Shown here: piece after piece, positions 1 through 7,947 of the stretch
Numbering within the stretch: the first letter of the stretch is position 1
How the letters are laid out: the number at the start of each line of letters is the position of its first letter
Assembly: GCF_008923185.1 (NCBI RefSeq)
Contig: NZ_WBMT01000004.1
Span: forward strand, 62,001 to 126,000
Source: Actinomadura rudentiformis
GTDB lineage: Bacteria; Actinomycetota; Actinomycetes; Streptosporangiales; Streptosporangiaceae
Length of the DNA stretch: 64,000 bases
Reading direction: 5' to 3'
Notes under the pieces: generated by a model
Told to the model about the DNA's origin: nothing
What the model saw: only the letters and a program-made list of their open reading frames with translations
Database searches by the model: none
Position numbers and translations under genes: made by a program

Positions 1-411
1 CAGTTGCCCGCAGGCGGCCACGAGCAAGTGGAAGCGGTGCTGGGCACCGTCATCGGTGCGGAGCGTCCACTGGCCCGGGGCGTATCTGGCTTCCACAACC
101 TCGGTGCCGAACCGGATGTGCGGATTGATGTCGTATTTGGCGGCGCAGTGCCGCAGGTAGGCGAGGATCTCCGGCTGTTCGGCGAAGCGTCGTGACCAGT
201 CGTGCTTGGGTTCGAACGAGTAGGAGTACAGATGCGAGGGCGCGTCGCAGGCGGCTCCCGGATAGGTGTTGTCGCGCCAGACGCCTCCTAGATCGTCGGC
301 CTTCTCGAAGACGGTGATGTCGGTGAACCCGGCTTGTTTGAGCCGGATCGCCAGGCCGATGCCGCTGAAGCCGCTGCCGACGATGGCGATCGACACATCC
401 CGGCGTCTCAT
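1..411 (-). CDS. Baeyer-Villiger-type flavin monooxygenase, N-terminal part
   Basis: Open reading frame from ATG at 411 running off the left edge of the window (137 codons seen). The N-terminus carries the FAD Rossmann motif GSGFSGIG at residues 12-19 and then GGVWRDNTYPGAACDAPS (about 42-59), the hallmark of type I Baeyer-Villiger monooxygenases and flavin-containing monooxygenases. Such enzymes use FAD, NADPH and O2 to insert oxygen next to a ketone or to oxygenate heteroatoms in the cytoplasm. The substrate cannot be told. It is the last visible gene of a minus-strand run with the MpaB-like oxygenase (115 bp upstream), the FAD oxidoreductase and a TetR gene, so it may belong to their pathway. 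The C-terminal half is outside the window. Confidence 0.85.
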   Translation of the reverse strand, partial: MRRRDVSIAIVGSGFSGIGLAIRLKQAGFTDITVFEKADDLGGVWRDNTYPGAACDAPSHLYSYSFEPKHDWSRRFAEQPEILAYLRHCAAKYDINPHIRFGTEVVEARYAPGQWTLRTDDGAQHRFHLLVAACGQL

Positions 412-526
412 GTCGTCAACTCCCTTGAACGCTGGCTGAGGGCTGGACGGTCGTAGCAGTGGCGTCCTGTACGCGAAGCAGGAGGCCTGGCTCATTTGGG
501 GGCAGGCAGGAGGTCTGCCGAACGGG

Positions 527-1810
527 CTACAGGAGCCGGTGGTTGACGGTGTGCCGTTTGGTGCCTGTGCCGTTGACGACGGCGGTGCTCGGGTCGCGGC
601 GGCGGTGGGTGAGGTCTGCGTGCTGTTCGCGGACCATGCGGCGGATCAAGGCGGTGCGGCGGCGCTGACCCCGACGCTCGCTCAGCCGGGTAGCGGCCGG
701 GATCATGGTGCGAGCCGTCTCCAGGGCGAACACGGCGGCGGCCGTCGCCGCGACGGCGATCTGGTACGGCTTGTCGTTGGGGGTGCCGAGGAAGTCGGCG
801 TTGCGGCGGCCGAGGATCAAGCGGCTGTAGGACATCAGGTAGGTGGTCAGGGCGCGACGTGCGGTGCCGGAACGTTTCAAAAGGCGCGGGAGCAGGAGCG
901 GGGCGGCGGCGTTCATGAGGGCGCGGGCGAGGCGCTGGGAGTCCTGGTCGGGCAGGTATTCGGTGGCCGCCTCCAGCCAGAGCAACCGCCAGGCATCTGC
1001 CTCGTTGGCGGGCAGCAGGTCGGGGTGGACGCCCATGAGGTGGCCGACGTAGCGCCACAGGTGCACGACCGCGGCGCGTTCGGCGGGCGAGAACCGCAGC
1101 CCGATGGCGCGTGAGCCGAGCAGCATGACCAGGGAGAACAACAGGAGGGTCCCGGTGAGCTGGATCTGGTTGATCGGGGCGTCCCAGGCGTCGTGGTCCC
1201 AGTCGTCGCGTTCGTTCATGGCGGCCCGGACCTGGGCGTGCATGATGCGGACGCGCAAAGTGTTCTTGAAACCGGCGTCGTAGCGGCCCAGGGCGCCCGG
1301 GGTGGTGACGTCCACCCACCAGCTCGCGGTCTCGGCGAGCCGCCGGGCGGCCATGGTCTCCAGGTCACCGGTGCGCACGAGGGTCTTGTTCGCGCGCGAG
1401 GCCAGGTAGCCGCCGTACAGCGAGGCGCACGGCATCACCATGGTCAAGCCCAGCAAGCCGGTCCTGCACACGACGCGGGCGCCACGTTCGAGCAGGTCGG
1501 GATCCACCCAATAGGGAACGGCGTCCACCTCGGCGAACAGCGCCACCAACTCCCGTGGCGGATTGTCCAGCGAGTCGATGCCGTTCTGCAGTGCCCGTTC
1601 GAACAGCCGACGACCGGTCGATCCGGGCATCCGGGCGATCATCTCCGCCACGTCCGCGGCGAGTGGATCACCGGCGTGGGCGAACGTGCGGAACGCGGCC
1701 AGCTGCGAGGGTGTGGCGCGGATGTCACCGGGAGCCAGGAGCCGCAGCGTGATGTTCCAGGGAGGCTTGGTCATCCAGCCGGGATGGGGCAGGCGTGTTT
1801 GGAGTGGCAT
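527..1810 (-). CDS. MpaB/DUF2236 (Lcp-like) oxygenase family protein
   Basis: 427-aa protein of the DUF2236/MpaB/latex-clearing-protein family: helical, b-type-haem oxygenases that cleave C=C bonds in polyisoprenoids (Lcp) or prenyl side chains (MpaB). The segment RIMHAQVRAAM (about 188-198) fits the family HxxxR region, so His191 is a plausible axial haem ligand (inference). Hydrophobic helices are seen near 113-135 and 218-235. There is no Sec or Tat signal, unlike rubber-degrading Lcp, so the protein is probably cytosolic or membrane associated. The last 35 residues are basic and low complexity. It lies between a Tat-exported FAD oxidoreductase and a BVMO-like gene on the same strand. The family is fairly sure; the substrate is unknown. 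Confidence 0.8.
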   Translation of the reverse strand: MPLQTRLPHPGWMTKPPWNITLRLLAPGDIRATPSQLAAFRTFAHAGDPLAADVAEMIARMPGSTGRRLFERALQNGIDSLDNPPRELVALFAEVDAVPYWVDPDLLERGARVVCRTGLLGLTMVMPCASLYGGYLASRANKTLVRTGDLETMAARRLAETASWWVDVTTPGALGRYDAGFKNTLRVRIMHAQVRAAMNERDDWDHDAWDAPINQIQLTGTLLLFSLVMLLGSRAIGLRFSPAERAAVVHLWRYVGHLMGVHPDLLPANEADAWRLLWLEAATEYLPDQDSQRLARALMNAAAPLLLPRLLKRSGTARRALTTYLMSYSRLILGRRNADFLGTPNDKPYQIAVAATAAAVFALETARTMIPAATRLSERRGQRRRTALIRRMVREQHADLTHRRRDPSTAVVNGTGTKRHTVNHRLL

Positions 1811-2024
1811 GGCGTGCTCCTAGCAATCGGTCGGTGAGGAGAGACGGCACGGCGGAGCCCACCTCGGCCATGGGCGCCGTGGAGGTGGCCGAGGTGAGTT
1901 CGACCGCGCCGTCGCCGTCGCCGTCGCCGTCGCCGGCGGCGGCGGCGGCGATCTTGAAGTAGACCTGTCCGGTGAAATAGATGCCGGTGGAGAGCACGGC
2001 GAGGGACTCGAACAGCAGGGACAT
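1725..2024 (-). CDS. small putative membrane protein with Gly-Asp repeat
   Basis: 99-codon ORF with a good Shine-Dalgarno (GGAGGG at 2031-2036, six bases before ATG). The first 30 residues form one hydrophobic segment, followed by a (GD)n run encoded by a GCCGTC hexamer repeat and a low-complexity tail that overlaps the start of the oxygenase gene by 86 bp. The large overlap and the repeat make a slipped or extended frame possible; the native protein may end earlier. It sits between the FAD oxidoreductase and the oxygenase in the same direction. No family recognised. Confidence 0.4.
   Translation of the reverse strand: MSLLFESLAVLSTGIYFTGQVYFKIAAAAAGDGDGDGDGAVELTSATSTAPMAEVGSAVPSLLTDRLLGARHATPNTPAPSRLDDQASLEHHAAAPGSR
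1908..1934. repeat. GCCGTC hexanucleotide microsatellite
   Basis: Four and a half perfect copies of GCCGTC. It encodes Gly-Asp repeats in the small minus-strand ORF; slippage here stays in frame in steps of two residues. Confidence 0.85.
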
Positions 2025-2194
2025 GGAGAGCCCTCCGGCCGCTCGCGGTCCGGAGCCAGCGCTCCAGTGCTGGCTGCGGACCGCGAGCGGCGGCTTGGGG
2101 TCGTGGCCTTGGAAGCGGGACGGGCGGCGGTCGTTTGCGGCGACCGACGTGGCCGCTTCGGGCGACCGACAGGCCTCAGAGCCGGATTGCAGGG

Positions 2195-4069
2195 TCAGGG
2201 CTTGGCGGGGTCATACAGGTCGAAGGCGTTGGCCTCGCCTCTGTTGAAGCGGCGGTCGTCCTCGTCATAGAAGCCCTTGAACTCGTTCGGCAGGTAGAGC
2301 TTCTTAAGGGTGGCGCGGCTGCCGCCAACGCCGGCGGCGTCCAGAATCGCGTTGGCGGCCTTGCGGCCGGCTTCGTTGGCGGCCTCCATGGTGGCCAGGT
2401 TGATGTCGGCGCGGACGTAGTCGGAGGCCAGGAACAGGTTGGGCAGGGCGGTGGTGGCTTCGGGCCGGTGGTTCCACGAGCTGGGCTTGTTGATCAGCAG
2501 TGGTTCGTCGTTGGCGACCTGCGGGGTGCCGTTGCCGGTGATGGCGGGATCGAGGAAGTAGGAGTGGATGTTGAGGTCGTTCAGGACGACCGGGCCCCAG
2601 GGGATGGCCTTGCGCAGCTGAGCGACGACCTCTTTGAAGATCTGCTCGCTGGTGCAGTCGCGAGCGGGCTTGCCGTACAGGATGCCTGGCACGTCCCAGG
2701 CGGAGATGTCGATCGACAGGCACTCGTTGACGTCGCCCTTGCCGTAGGTGGTGCCGAACTTGTTCTTCCAGAACTGGGCCTGGCTGATGGAGGTGAGCGC
2801 CCAGGGCTGGGCGGCGTAGGCGACGTGCCCGCGGGCCAGGTTGATCGGCTGGCGCAGGTAGATCATCAGCCCGTTCATCCAGTCGGTGGTCAGCTCACGC
2901 AGAGACCTCAGCGACGGGTCGGCGGCCAGAATGGCGTCGTTGAGCAGCGGAACGGCGCGTTCGACCGGCACGGCCAGCACGTAGTGGTCGGCTTCGATCG
3001 CGCCTGGGCCGCCGGGGCCGGTGACCTGGGCGCCGGTGATGCGCTTGTCGGCCACGGTCAGGCCGGTGAGGGTGGCGTTGGATTGGAACGTGACGCCGAG
3101 TGAACGCAGGTGGTTCATCCACGGGTCGATGAGCGCCTCGTTGGTGGGGGCGTTCAGCAGCCGGTCGGGGGCCTTGTAGCCGCCCAGGCCGAGCGTGCTG
3201 TAGACCCACGCCTCGGCCATCAGGCCCATGGTGTGGGCGTTGGCCTTGTCGGGCTTGGCCGCCACGAGCGTGCCGGTGAACATGTCCACCAGCAGCTCGC
3301 GGTAGGGCTTGGACATCTTCTCCGAGTGGACGAACTGGGAGAAGCTCATGTTCTCCCACTGCTTGAGCCGTCGCTGAGGTCCGCTGGTGACGAACGCGAT
3401 CATCTTCTGCAGGAAGTAGGCGACCTCCCACGCCGGAACGGTCCCGACCACCTTGACCGCAGTGTTGAGGAACGCCAGCAGCGACTCGGGGCTGAGCGTG
3501 CCCTCGATGCTTCCGGCTGCGGGCAGCGTGAACTTGGCGCCGTTGTAGAACGCCACGACCTCCTTGCCCGATACCAGGTTGCCCGCCGCGTCACCCCCGC
3601 CTGGCAGCGGGATGCGCGCCATGGTGTCGGGCAGGTTCTGGTAGAAGCCGGGGAAGAAGCGGAAGCCGTGCTCGCCAGGCAGATCCTGCCGGCCGCCGGA
3701 ACCGGTGCCCGGCACAGGCATGCTGCGGCATTTGCCGCCCCAGGCCTTGCGCTCGTAGACGGTGACCTGGAATCCGCGTTCGGCCAGCTCATGGGCCACG
3801 GTGAAGCCGCCCATGCCGCCCCCGAACACCGCCACCCGGCGTCCGGCGGTGAACCTTCGGGTGCGCGGCGCCCGCCGCGCGGAGGCGGAGGTGGCGGCGG
3901 ACGCGGACTGGTTGCCGCCCATGGCCGCGGCGGCGGCCACGGCTCCGGCGGCCGCCAGAGTGCCGGTGACGAATCTGCGGCGGTCCAGGCCGGGGGAGCC
4001 TTCGGGGGAGGGGCTCTCGGACGCAGCGGTGCGGTTCGGGGTGGTGCCATCGGGAGTCGTGTCGTCCAC
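2195..4069 (-). CDS. Tat-exported FAD-dependent oxidoreductase, phytoene-desaturase/amine-oxidase superfamily
   Basis: 624-aa protein. A twin-arginine signal DRRRFVTG (about 29-36) followed by an Ala-rich hydrophobic stretch predicts export in folded form with cofactor. The mature part begins with an FAD-binding GGGMGG motif (83-88) and an acidic beta2 end (VTVYE). It continues through a flavin amine-oxidase fold and closes with NLFLASDYVRADINLATMEA (residues ~560-580), the C-terminal FAD motif of phytoene desaturase/squalene-associated dehydrogenases. The likely reaction is dehydrogenation of an isoprenoid or a related hydrophobic substrate. A perfect TetR-type operator lies 31 bp upstream of the start and the TetR gene is next door, so expression is probably substrate-induced. 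The fold is certain; the substrate is unknown. Confidence 0.85.
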   Translation of the reverse strand: MDDTTPDGTTPNRTAASESPSPEGSPGLDRRRFVTGTLAAAGAVAAAAAMGGNQSASAATSASARRAPRTRRFTAGRRVAVFGGGMGGFTVAHELAERGFQVTVYERKAWGGKCRSMPVPGTGSGGRQDLPGEHGFRFFPGFYQNLPDTMARIPLPGGGDAAGNLVSGKEVVAFYNGAKFTLPAAGSIEGTLSPESLLAFLNTAVKVVGTVPAWEVAYFLQKMIAFVTSGPQRRLKQWENMSFSQFVHSEKMSKPYRELLVDMFTGTLVAAKPDKANAHTMGLMAEAWVYSTLGLGGYKAPDRLLNAPTNEALIDPWMNHLRSLGVTFQSNATLTGLTVADKRITGAQVTGPGGPGAIEADHYVLAVPVERAVPLLNDAILAADPSLRSLRELTTDWMNGLMIYLRQPINLARGHVAYAAQPWALTSISQAQFWKNKFGTTYGKGDVNECLSIDISAWDVPGILYGKPARDCTSEQIFKEVVAQLRKAIPWGPVVLNDLNIHSYFLDPAITGNGTPQVANDEPLLINKPSSWNHRPEATTALPNLFLASDYVRADINLATMEAANEAGRKAANAILDAAGVGGSRATLKKLYLPNEFKGFYDEDDRRFNRGEANAFDLYDPAKP

Positions 4070-4100
4070 GGTTCACTCCTCAGGGATGGGGTGGCGCCCT

Positions 4101-4120
4101 AACCGACACTTGTGTCGGTT
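4101..4120. promoter_or_regulatory. TetR-type operator before the FAD oxidoreductase
   Basis: AACCGACACTTGTGTCGGTT: perfect 9-bp arms around TT, upstream of the gene starting at 4069. It shares its core with the site at 4880-4895 before the TetR gene, so both are inferred targets of that TetR protein. Confidence 0.75.
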
Positions 4121-4222
4121 GAGTGATCCCCCACTATGAGGAAGCCGCCGCCGGGCGTCAACCCTGGCGGCGGCTCGATGGAGGCGAAGATTCGCGCGTC
4201 GATGACCTTTATCGAACGCGGT

Positions 4223-4843
4223 TCATTCGTGCAGCTCCGCGTTGCCCAGACCGGTCCACAGCAGCCGCATGGCTCCCTCGACCAGCATTTCCTTCGGCAT
4301 ATGGGGATGGCGCTCCCACCACTGCGCCACGCCGTCCAGCCCGTTGATGATCAGCTCCACCATGGCTTCGGCGATCGGCTCACCCGGATCCACTCCCACC
4401 ATCCGCATATCGCCCGCGAGCAGGGCGGTCACCGCCCGAGTGCGGGACTCGCGAATCCCCTGCCGGACGGTCCGGATCTCAGGATCGTCCTCGGCGGAGT
4501 GGTCGAACAGCAGCTTGCGCGCGGCGGGGCTGGATTGGGCGAAGCCGAAATAGGCATCGATGGTCGACCGCATGCGCTGCTCGGGTGAGCCCGAGCCGGT
4601 GATCCGCGCACCCACGTATTCCACCAGCGCGGCGTTCTGCTCCTGCATCACCGCCAGCAGCAGCACCCGCTTGGAGGGGAAGTGGTCGTACAGCACGGTC
4701 CGTGCGACGCCGGCGGCCGCAGCGATGTCACCCAGGGACGTGCCGTGATAGCCCTTGTCGGCGAAGACCTTCAAAGCCGTCGACGTGATGACCGCCTTGC
4801 GCGCCGGCCCACGCATCCGGGATTTCGGCGGATTCGCCCCCAT
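4223..4843 (-). CDS. TetR/AcrR family repressor
   Basis: 206 aa. The N-terminal helix-turn-helix is typical: the segment around LGDIAAAAGVARTVLYDHF (about 38-56), then FPSKRVLLLAV. The rest is a helical ligand-binding domain in which TetR regulators sense a hydrophobic effector. The gene lies upstream of the FAD oxidoreductase in the same direction, with a separate promoter for each. Matching inverted repeats sit before both genes (4880-4895 and 4101-4120), which argues for autoregulation and control of the oxygenase cluster. The effector is not predictable. Confidence 0.9.
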   Translation of the reverse strand: MGANPPKSRMRGPARKAVITSTALKVFADKGYHGTSLGDIAAAAGVARTVLYDHFPSKRVLLLAVMQEQNAALVEYVGARITGSGSPEQRMRSTIDAYFGFAQSSPAARKLLFDHSAEDDPEIRTVRQGIRESRTRAVTALLAGDMRMVGVDPGEPIAEAMVELIINGLDGVAQWWERHPHMPKEMLVEGAMRLLWTGLGNAELHE

Positions 4844-4879
4844 GCGCCTTGACTCCCTCCCTCGCTGCCCTCACCCTAG

Positions 4880-4895
4880 CCGACATGGATGTCGG
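4880..4895. promoter_or_regulatory. TetR operator before its own gene
   Basis: CCGACATGGATGTCGG, 7-bp arms around GG, 37 bp upstream of the TetR start. It matches the 4101-4120 site as CCGACAY-N2-RTGTCGG, supporting autoregulation. Confidence 0.7.
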
Positions 4896-4955
4896 TAACG
4901 GTCCTCGATCAGTGGTACGCACCGAGCGACACACCCTCAATGCTGAAGGGCCATC

Positions 4956-5132
4956 ATGGCGAATTTCGGAAGCGCCGAGATCCTCATCATCCTTGCCGTC
5001 GTCCTGCTGCTGTTCGGCTCAGCCAAACTCCCACAGCTGGCCCGTTGCACGGCGTGGTCGACGACCGCGTCCAGGTCGTCTCCAAGGAACCCGTCGGCCA
5101 CTGCCACGCCAGCTGGTTCATGGCGCCGGTGA
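4956..5132 (+). pseudogene. truncated tatA (twin-arginine translocase subunit)
   Basis: From ATG at 4956 the frame reads MANFGSAEILIILAVVLLLF and then GSAKLPQLAR, the membrane helix, hinge and start of the amphipathic helix of TatA. Homology stops after about 30 residues at position ~5045; the next 28 codons read into unrelated sequence (the decayed TetR gene on the other strand) before a TGA. Full TatA proteins are usually 60-100 aa with a long acidic tail, so this copy lacks most of the amphipathic helix. It lies 112 bp upstream of the TetR gene on the opposite strand. It may be inert or make a 58-aa membrane peptide. Confidence 0.7.
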
Positions 5133-5345
5133 ACATCGTCGCGGCGATGACGACCGGGAGCGGCGTGGTGTCGGGTCTGTGCGGCTCATCGCCAGCAGCC
5201 CCTCCAGCAGGTTGGTCTGAGCGGCTCGGCGACGGGCGGCCAAGAGCTCGTTCCCCTGCACCTCGGCGAACAGGACCCGCCCGCGGCGCAGATCTTCGCT
5301 GATGAAGCCCAGAACGCTGCGGATCCCGGCGCGCGTGCGCGCCTC
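5046..5345 (-). pseudogene. decayed C-terminal domain of a TetR regulator
   Basis: Read on the minus strand, the sequence gives LGFISEDLRRGRVLFAEVQG and then NELLAARRRAAQTNLLEGLLAM. After a frameshift near 5160 it gives VVIAATMFTGAMNQLAWQW, and after another near 5098 DGFLGDDLDAVVDHAV. This is the layout of a TetR C-terminal ligand/dimer domain. The DNA-binding half is missing and the fragment ends against the tatA stub. At least two frameshifts make it a clear relic. Confidence 0.6.
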
Positions 5346-5376
5346 GGGTGCGACGCTGGTCCGGGCGCGGCGTTGG

Positions 5377-6072
5377 TCAGGCGACGCGAGTCGGGATGGG
5401 GCCGTGCGCCAGGCCGAGGCGGACCTGGCGGGTGAGATCGTCGGCCAGGATTTCCGGCTGGCCTTTGGCGATCCCGTCGAGCGCCTGGGCGGCGACGTCG
5501 GCGGGGTCGGCCTTCGGAACGTCGGGCATACCTGCGGTCATGTCGGTGTCGATGAAGCCGACATGGAGACCCGAGACGCTGATTCCGCGGGGTTCGAGCT
5601 CTTCGCGGACCGCGTCGGTCATTGCCCATGCGGCGGCCTTGGCTGCCGCGTACGCCCCAGCCTGAGCCGGGTGCACCCACGAGATCACCGACAGGATGTT
5701 CAGGACCGCGCCGCCGCCGTTGCCCTGGATGACCGGCGCGAACGCCCTCGTGACGGCAAGGGGGCCGTAGAAGTTCGTCTCCAGCTCCCGGTGGACCGCC
5801 TCGAAGTCACCGGCGATCAGGGGTGTGCCGGTGGAGATCCCGGCATTGTTGATCAAGAGGTTGGCGTCGGTGGCGATCTCAGCGGCGGTCTGGATTGATC
5901 CGTGGTCGGTGACGTCGAGTCGGAGCGGGGTGACGCCCGGCAGGTCCAGCTCGTCGGGGCGGCGCACCGCCGCATAGACCGACGCGCCGCGCTCCAGCAG
6001 CTGCGTCGCCAGGTGACGCCCCAGGCCGCGGTTGGCGCCCGTGACCACCGCAATCGCGCCGTTCAGTTCCAT
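5377..6072 (-). CDS. short-chain dehydrogenase/reductase
   Basis: 231-aa classical SDR, cytosolic NAD(P)(H)-dependent carbonyl/alcohol oxidoreductase. Cofactor motif TGANRGLG (11-18), NNAG near 75, catalytic Ser in the NILSVIS segment and YAAAK as the Tyr-Lys pair are all present. It is divergent from a TetR gene at 6183 with a perfect 22-bp inverted repeat between them, the usual arrangement of an enzyme controlled by its neighbouring repressor. Substrate unknown. Confidence 0.9.
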   Translation of the reverse strand: MELNGAIAVVTGANRGLGRHLATQLLERGASVYAAVRRPDELDLPGVTPLRLDVTDHGSIQTAAEIATDANLLINNAGISTGTPLIAGDFEAVHRELETNFYGPLAVTRAFAPVIQGNGGGAVLNILSVISWVHPAQAGAYAAAKAAAWAMTDAVREELEPRGISVSGLHVGFIDTDMTAGMPDVPKADPADVAAQALDGIAKGQPEILADDLTRQVRLGLAHGPIPTRVA

Positions 6073-6111
6073 GTCTGCCTCCTTGGGTGAGGGCCGGTCT
6101 CGGCCCCGGAT

Positions 6112-6133
6112 TTAGATTACAAACATAATCTAA
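6112..6133. promoter_or_regulatory. TetR operator in SDR/TetR divergent region
   Basis: TTAGATTA-CAAACA-TAATCTAA: perfect 8-bp arms, AT-rich against a GC-rich background, midway between the divergent starts at 6072 and 6183. Probable binding site of the 6183 regulator controlling both promoters. Confidence 0.8.
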
Positions 6134-6182
6134 GAGGAGAGCATAGGATAGATGACGACCAACATTCAATGAGGGGGCGTCC

Positions 6183-6758
6183 ATGGGTCGCGTGTCACAG
6201 GCACAGGCACGGCAGAACCGCGAGCGGGTCGTCGACCAGGCTTCCCGGCTCTTCCGCGAGCAGGGCACCGAGGTCAGCGTCGCCGACCTGATGAAAGCGG
6301 CAGGGCTGACCCACGGCGGGTTCTACAAGCAGTTCGCCTCGAAGGAGGCGCTCATCGGTGAGGCGACCGCACACGCCTTCGACGAACACGCCCGCCTGCG
6401 TGCCACCGCACTCGAACGGCACCCCGGGAACCGCGCCGCCGCCCAGCGGGCGTTCATCGACGCATACCTCTCGACTGAACACCGCGACAGTGCCGCGGAG
6501 GGCTGCCCCGTCGCCGGGCTCGGCGTCGACATCGCCCGCGGCCACGGCGACGCCGAGGCTCGCCGCATCTTCACCGAACAGCTCGGCGACACCGCCGCCT
6601 GGTTCGCCGCCGAAGGGGAGGACGGTATCGCCCGGCTGTGCACCATGGTCGGTGCCCTCGTCCTCGCCCGCGCAACCAAAGGCCACGCGCTCTCGGAAGA
6701 CATCCTCGCCGCTGCACGCGCGGTGTTGACCGACACCAGCAACCAGCCGGCCTCATAG
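6183..6758 (+). CDS. TetR/AcrR family repressor
   Basis: 191 aa. The HTH segment VSVADLMKAAGLTHGGFYKQ (31-50) is the NemR/AcrR-like TetR type that recognises palindromes like the one upstream. The C-terminal domain contains GCPVAGLGVDIARG, common in repressors of this subfamily that sense electrophiles or small aromatics. GGGGG-containing leader just before ATG. It faces the SDR gene and probably represses both itself and the SDR through 6112-6133. Confidence 0.9.
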   Translation: MGRVSQAQARQNRERVVDQASRLFREQGTEVSVADLMKAAGLTHGGFYKQFASKEALIGEATAHAFDEHARLRATALERHPGNRAAAQRAFIDAYLSTEHRDSAAEGCPVAGLGVDIARGHGDAEARRIFTEQLGDTAAWFAAEGEDGIARLCTMVGALVLARATKGHALSEDILAAARAVLTDTSNQPAS

Positions 6759-6927
6759 ACGGCCCGAGCCTTTCCGCGGAGGTTCTGCCTGGCTGAGGGG
6801 CATGGACGTCACGCCGGCGTAGGTCTTCCCAAAATCGATGTACTCGGGATGTCGAGAACGACCGGCGGGCTCCGTCCCAGGGACATCAGCGGCCACGACG
6901 GGCCGCCCGCCCGACGGAGGAACGACC

Positions 6928-7437
6928 ATGGACCAGAACGAGATCACCGAGATCCTGAACCGGCCGCTGAGCCAGGAGTTGCTGGCCCGCGACCTGACCC
7001 GGTTGGCCTACGTCGCCAAGGACGGCACGCCGCGCAATGTCCCGATCGGATTCACCTGGAACGGTGCGGAGATCGTCATGTGCACCACCACGAACGCCCC
7101 GAAGCTGGGATCCCTGCGCGCGAACCCGATGGTCGCCCTGACCATTGACACCGAGGTGCACCCGCCCAAGATCCTGCTCATCCGCGGCCGGGCCGAACTG
7201 GACCTGGTCCAGGGCATCCCGGAGGAATACCTCCAGGCGAACGGCACCTACCAGATGACCCCTGAACAGCGGGTCGAATGGGAGGCCGAGGTCCGCTCGC
7301 TCTACGACAGCATGGTCCGCATCGTCGTGACCCCGACATGGGCAAAGCTGATCGACTTCGAAACCACCCTGCCGAGCGCGGTCGAGGAGCTGATCCGCCA
7401 GCGCCACGAGCGCTGGCAGAAGGAGCAGCAAGCCTGA
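6928..7437 (+). CDS. pyridoxamine 5'-phosphate oxidase-like flavin protein
   Basis: 169 aa from ATG 6928, preceded by GGAGG (6916-6920); an in-frame ATG at 6838 would add 30 residues of no domain character and lacks an RBS. The split-barrel fold is recognised from LARDLTRLAYVAKDGTPRNV, then PIGFTWNGAEIVMCTTTN, with ALTIDTEVHPPKILLIRG in the second barrel half. Proteins of this group bind FMN or F420 and reduce small molecules. It stands alone downstream of the TetR gene and 99 bp before the DGPF protein. Substrate unknown. Confidence 0.8.
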   Translation: MDQNEITEILNRPLSQELLARDLTRLAYVAKDGTPRNVPIGFTWNGAEIVMCTTTNAPKLGSLRANPMVALTIDTEVHPPKILLIRGRAELDLVQGIPEEYLQANGTYQMTPEQRVEWEAEVRSLYDSMVRIVVTPTWAKLIDFETTLPSAVEELIRQRHERWQKEQQA

Positions 7438-7536
7438 AATCCGCCGGGAATCGCTCCGGGGGAATGTCGAGAATCCGTACTCCGCTCCGTCGCGCACTGA
7501 ACGCGGCCACAATGAGCCCTGCACACCAGGGAGATC

Positions 7537-7947
7537 ATGATGGCCAAGTACCTGTTGCTCAAGCACTACCGGGGCGCCCCGGCATCGGTCAACGACGTGC
7601 CGATGGACCAGTGGACGCCGGAGGAGATCTCGGCGCACCTCAAGTACATGGAGGATTTCGCGAGCCGCCTGGAGGAGACGGGCGAGTTCGTCGACCACAG
7701 GGCGCTCTCCCCGGAGGGCACGTTCGTCCGCTATGACGGTGAGGGACGGCCGCCGATCACCGACGGCCCGTTCGCTGAGACCAAGGACCTGATCGCCGGC
7801 TGGACAGTGATCGACGTCGAGACCTACGAACGGGCGCTCGAGCTGGCCGCCGAGCTGTCGGCCGCCCCGGGCGCCGGTGGGAAGCCGGTCCAGGAGTGGC
7901 TTGAGGTGCGCCCGCTCCTGACGCCGCCCCCGACCATTACGGAGTGA
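7537..7947 (+). CDS. YCII-related DGPF-domain protein
   Basis: 136 aa (start ATG ATG at 7537/7540). Central motif ITDGPFAETKDLIAGW is the signature of the DGPF/YCII family, a ferredoxin-like fold with proposed His-Asp acid-base chemistry. Its stop codon overlaps the start of the following sigma-factor gene, so the pair is translationally coupled. Known ECF42 sigma factors lie beside DGPF genes and drive them, so this is the likely target and partner. The enzymatic role of DGPF proteins is not established. Confidence 0.9.
   Translation: MMAKYLLLKHYRGAPASVNDVPMDQWTPEEISAHLKYMEDFASRLEETGEFVDHRALSPEGTFVRYDGEGRPPITDGPFAETKDLIAGWTVIDVETYERALELAAELSAAPGAGGKPVQEWLEVRPLLTPPPTITE

Noticed and set aside
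2135..3103. Long plus-strand open frame (322 codons) over the FAD oxidoreductase
   Set aside because: Antisense to a clear gene; Gly/Val/Gln-rich composition typical of the opposite frame in GC-rich DNA.
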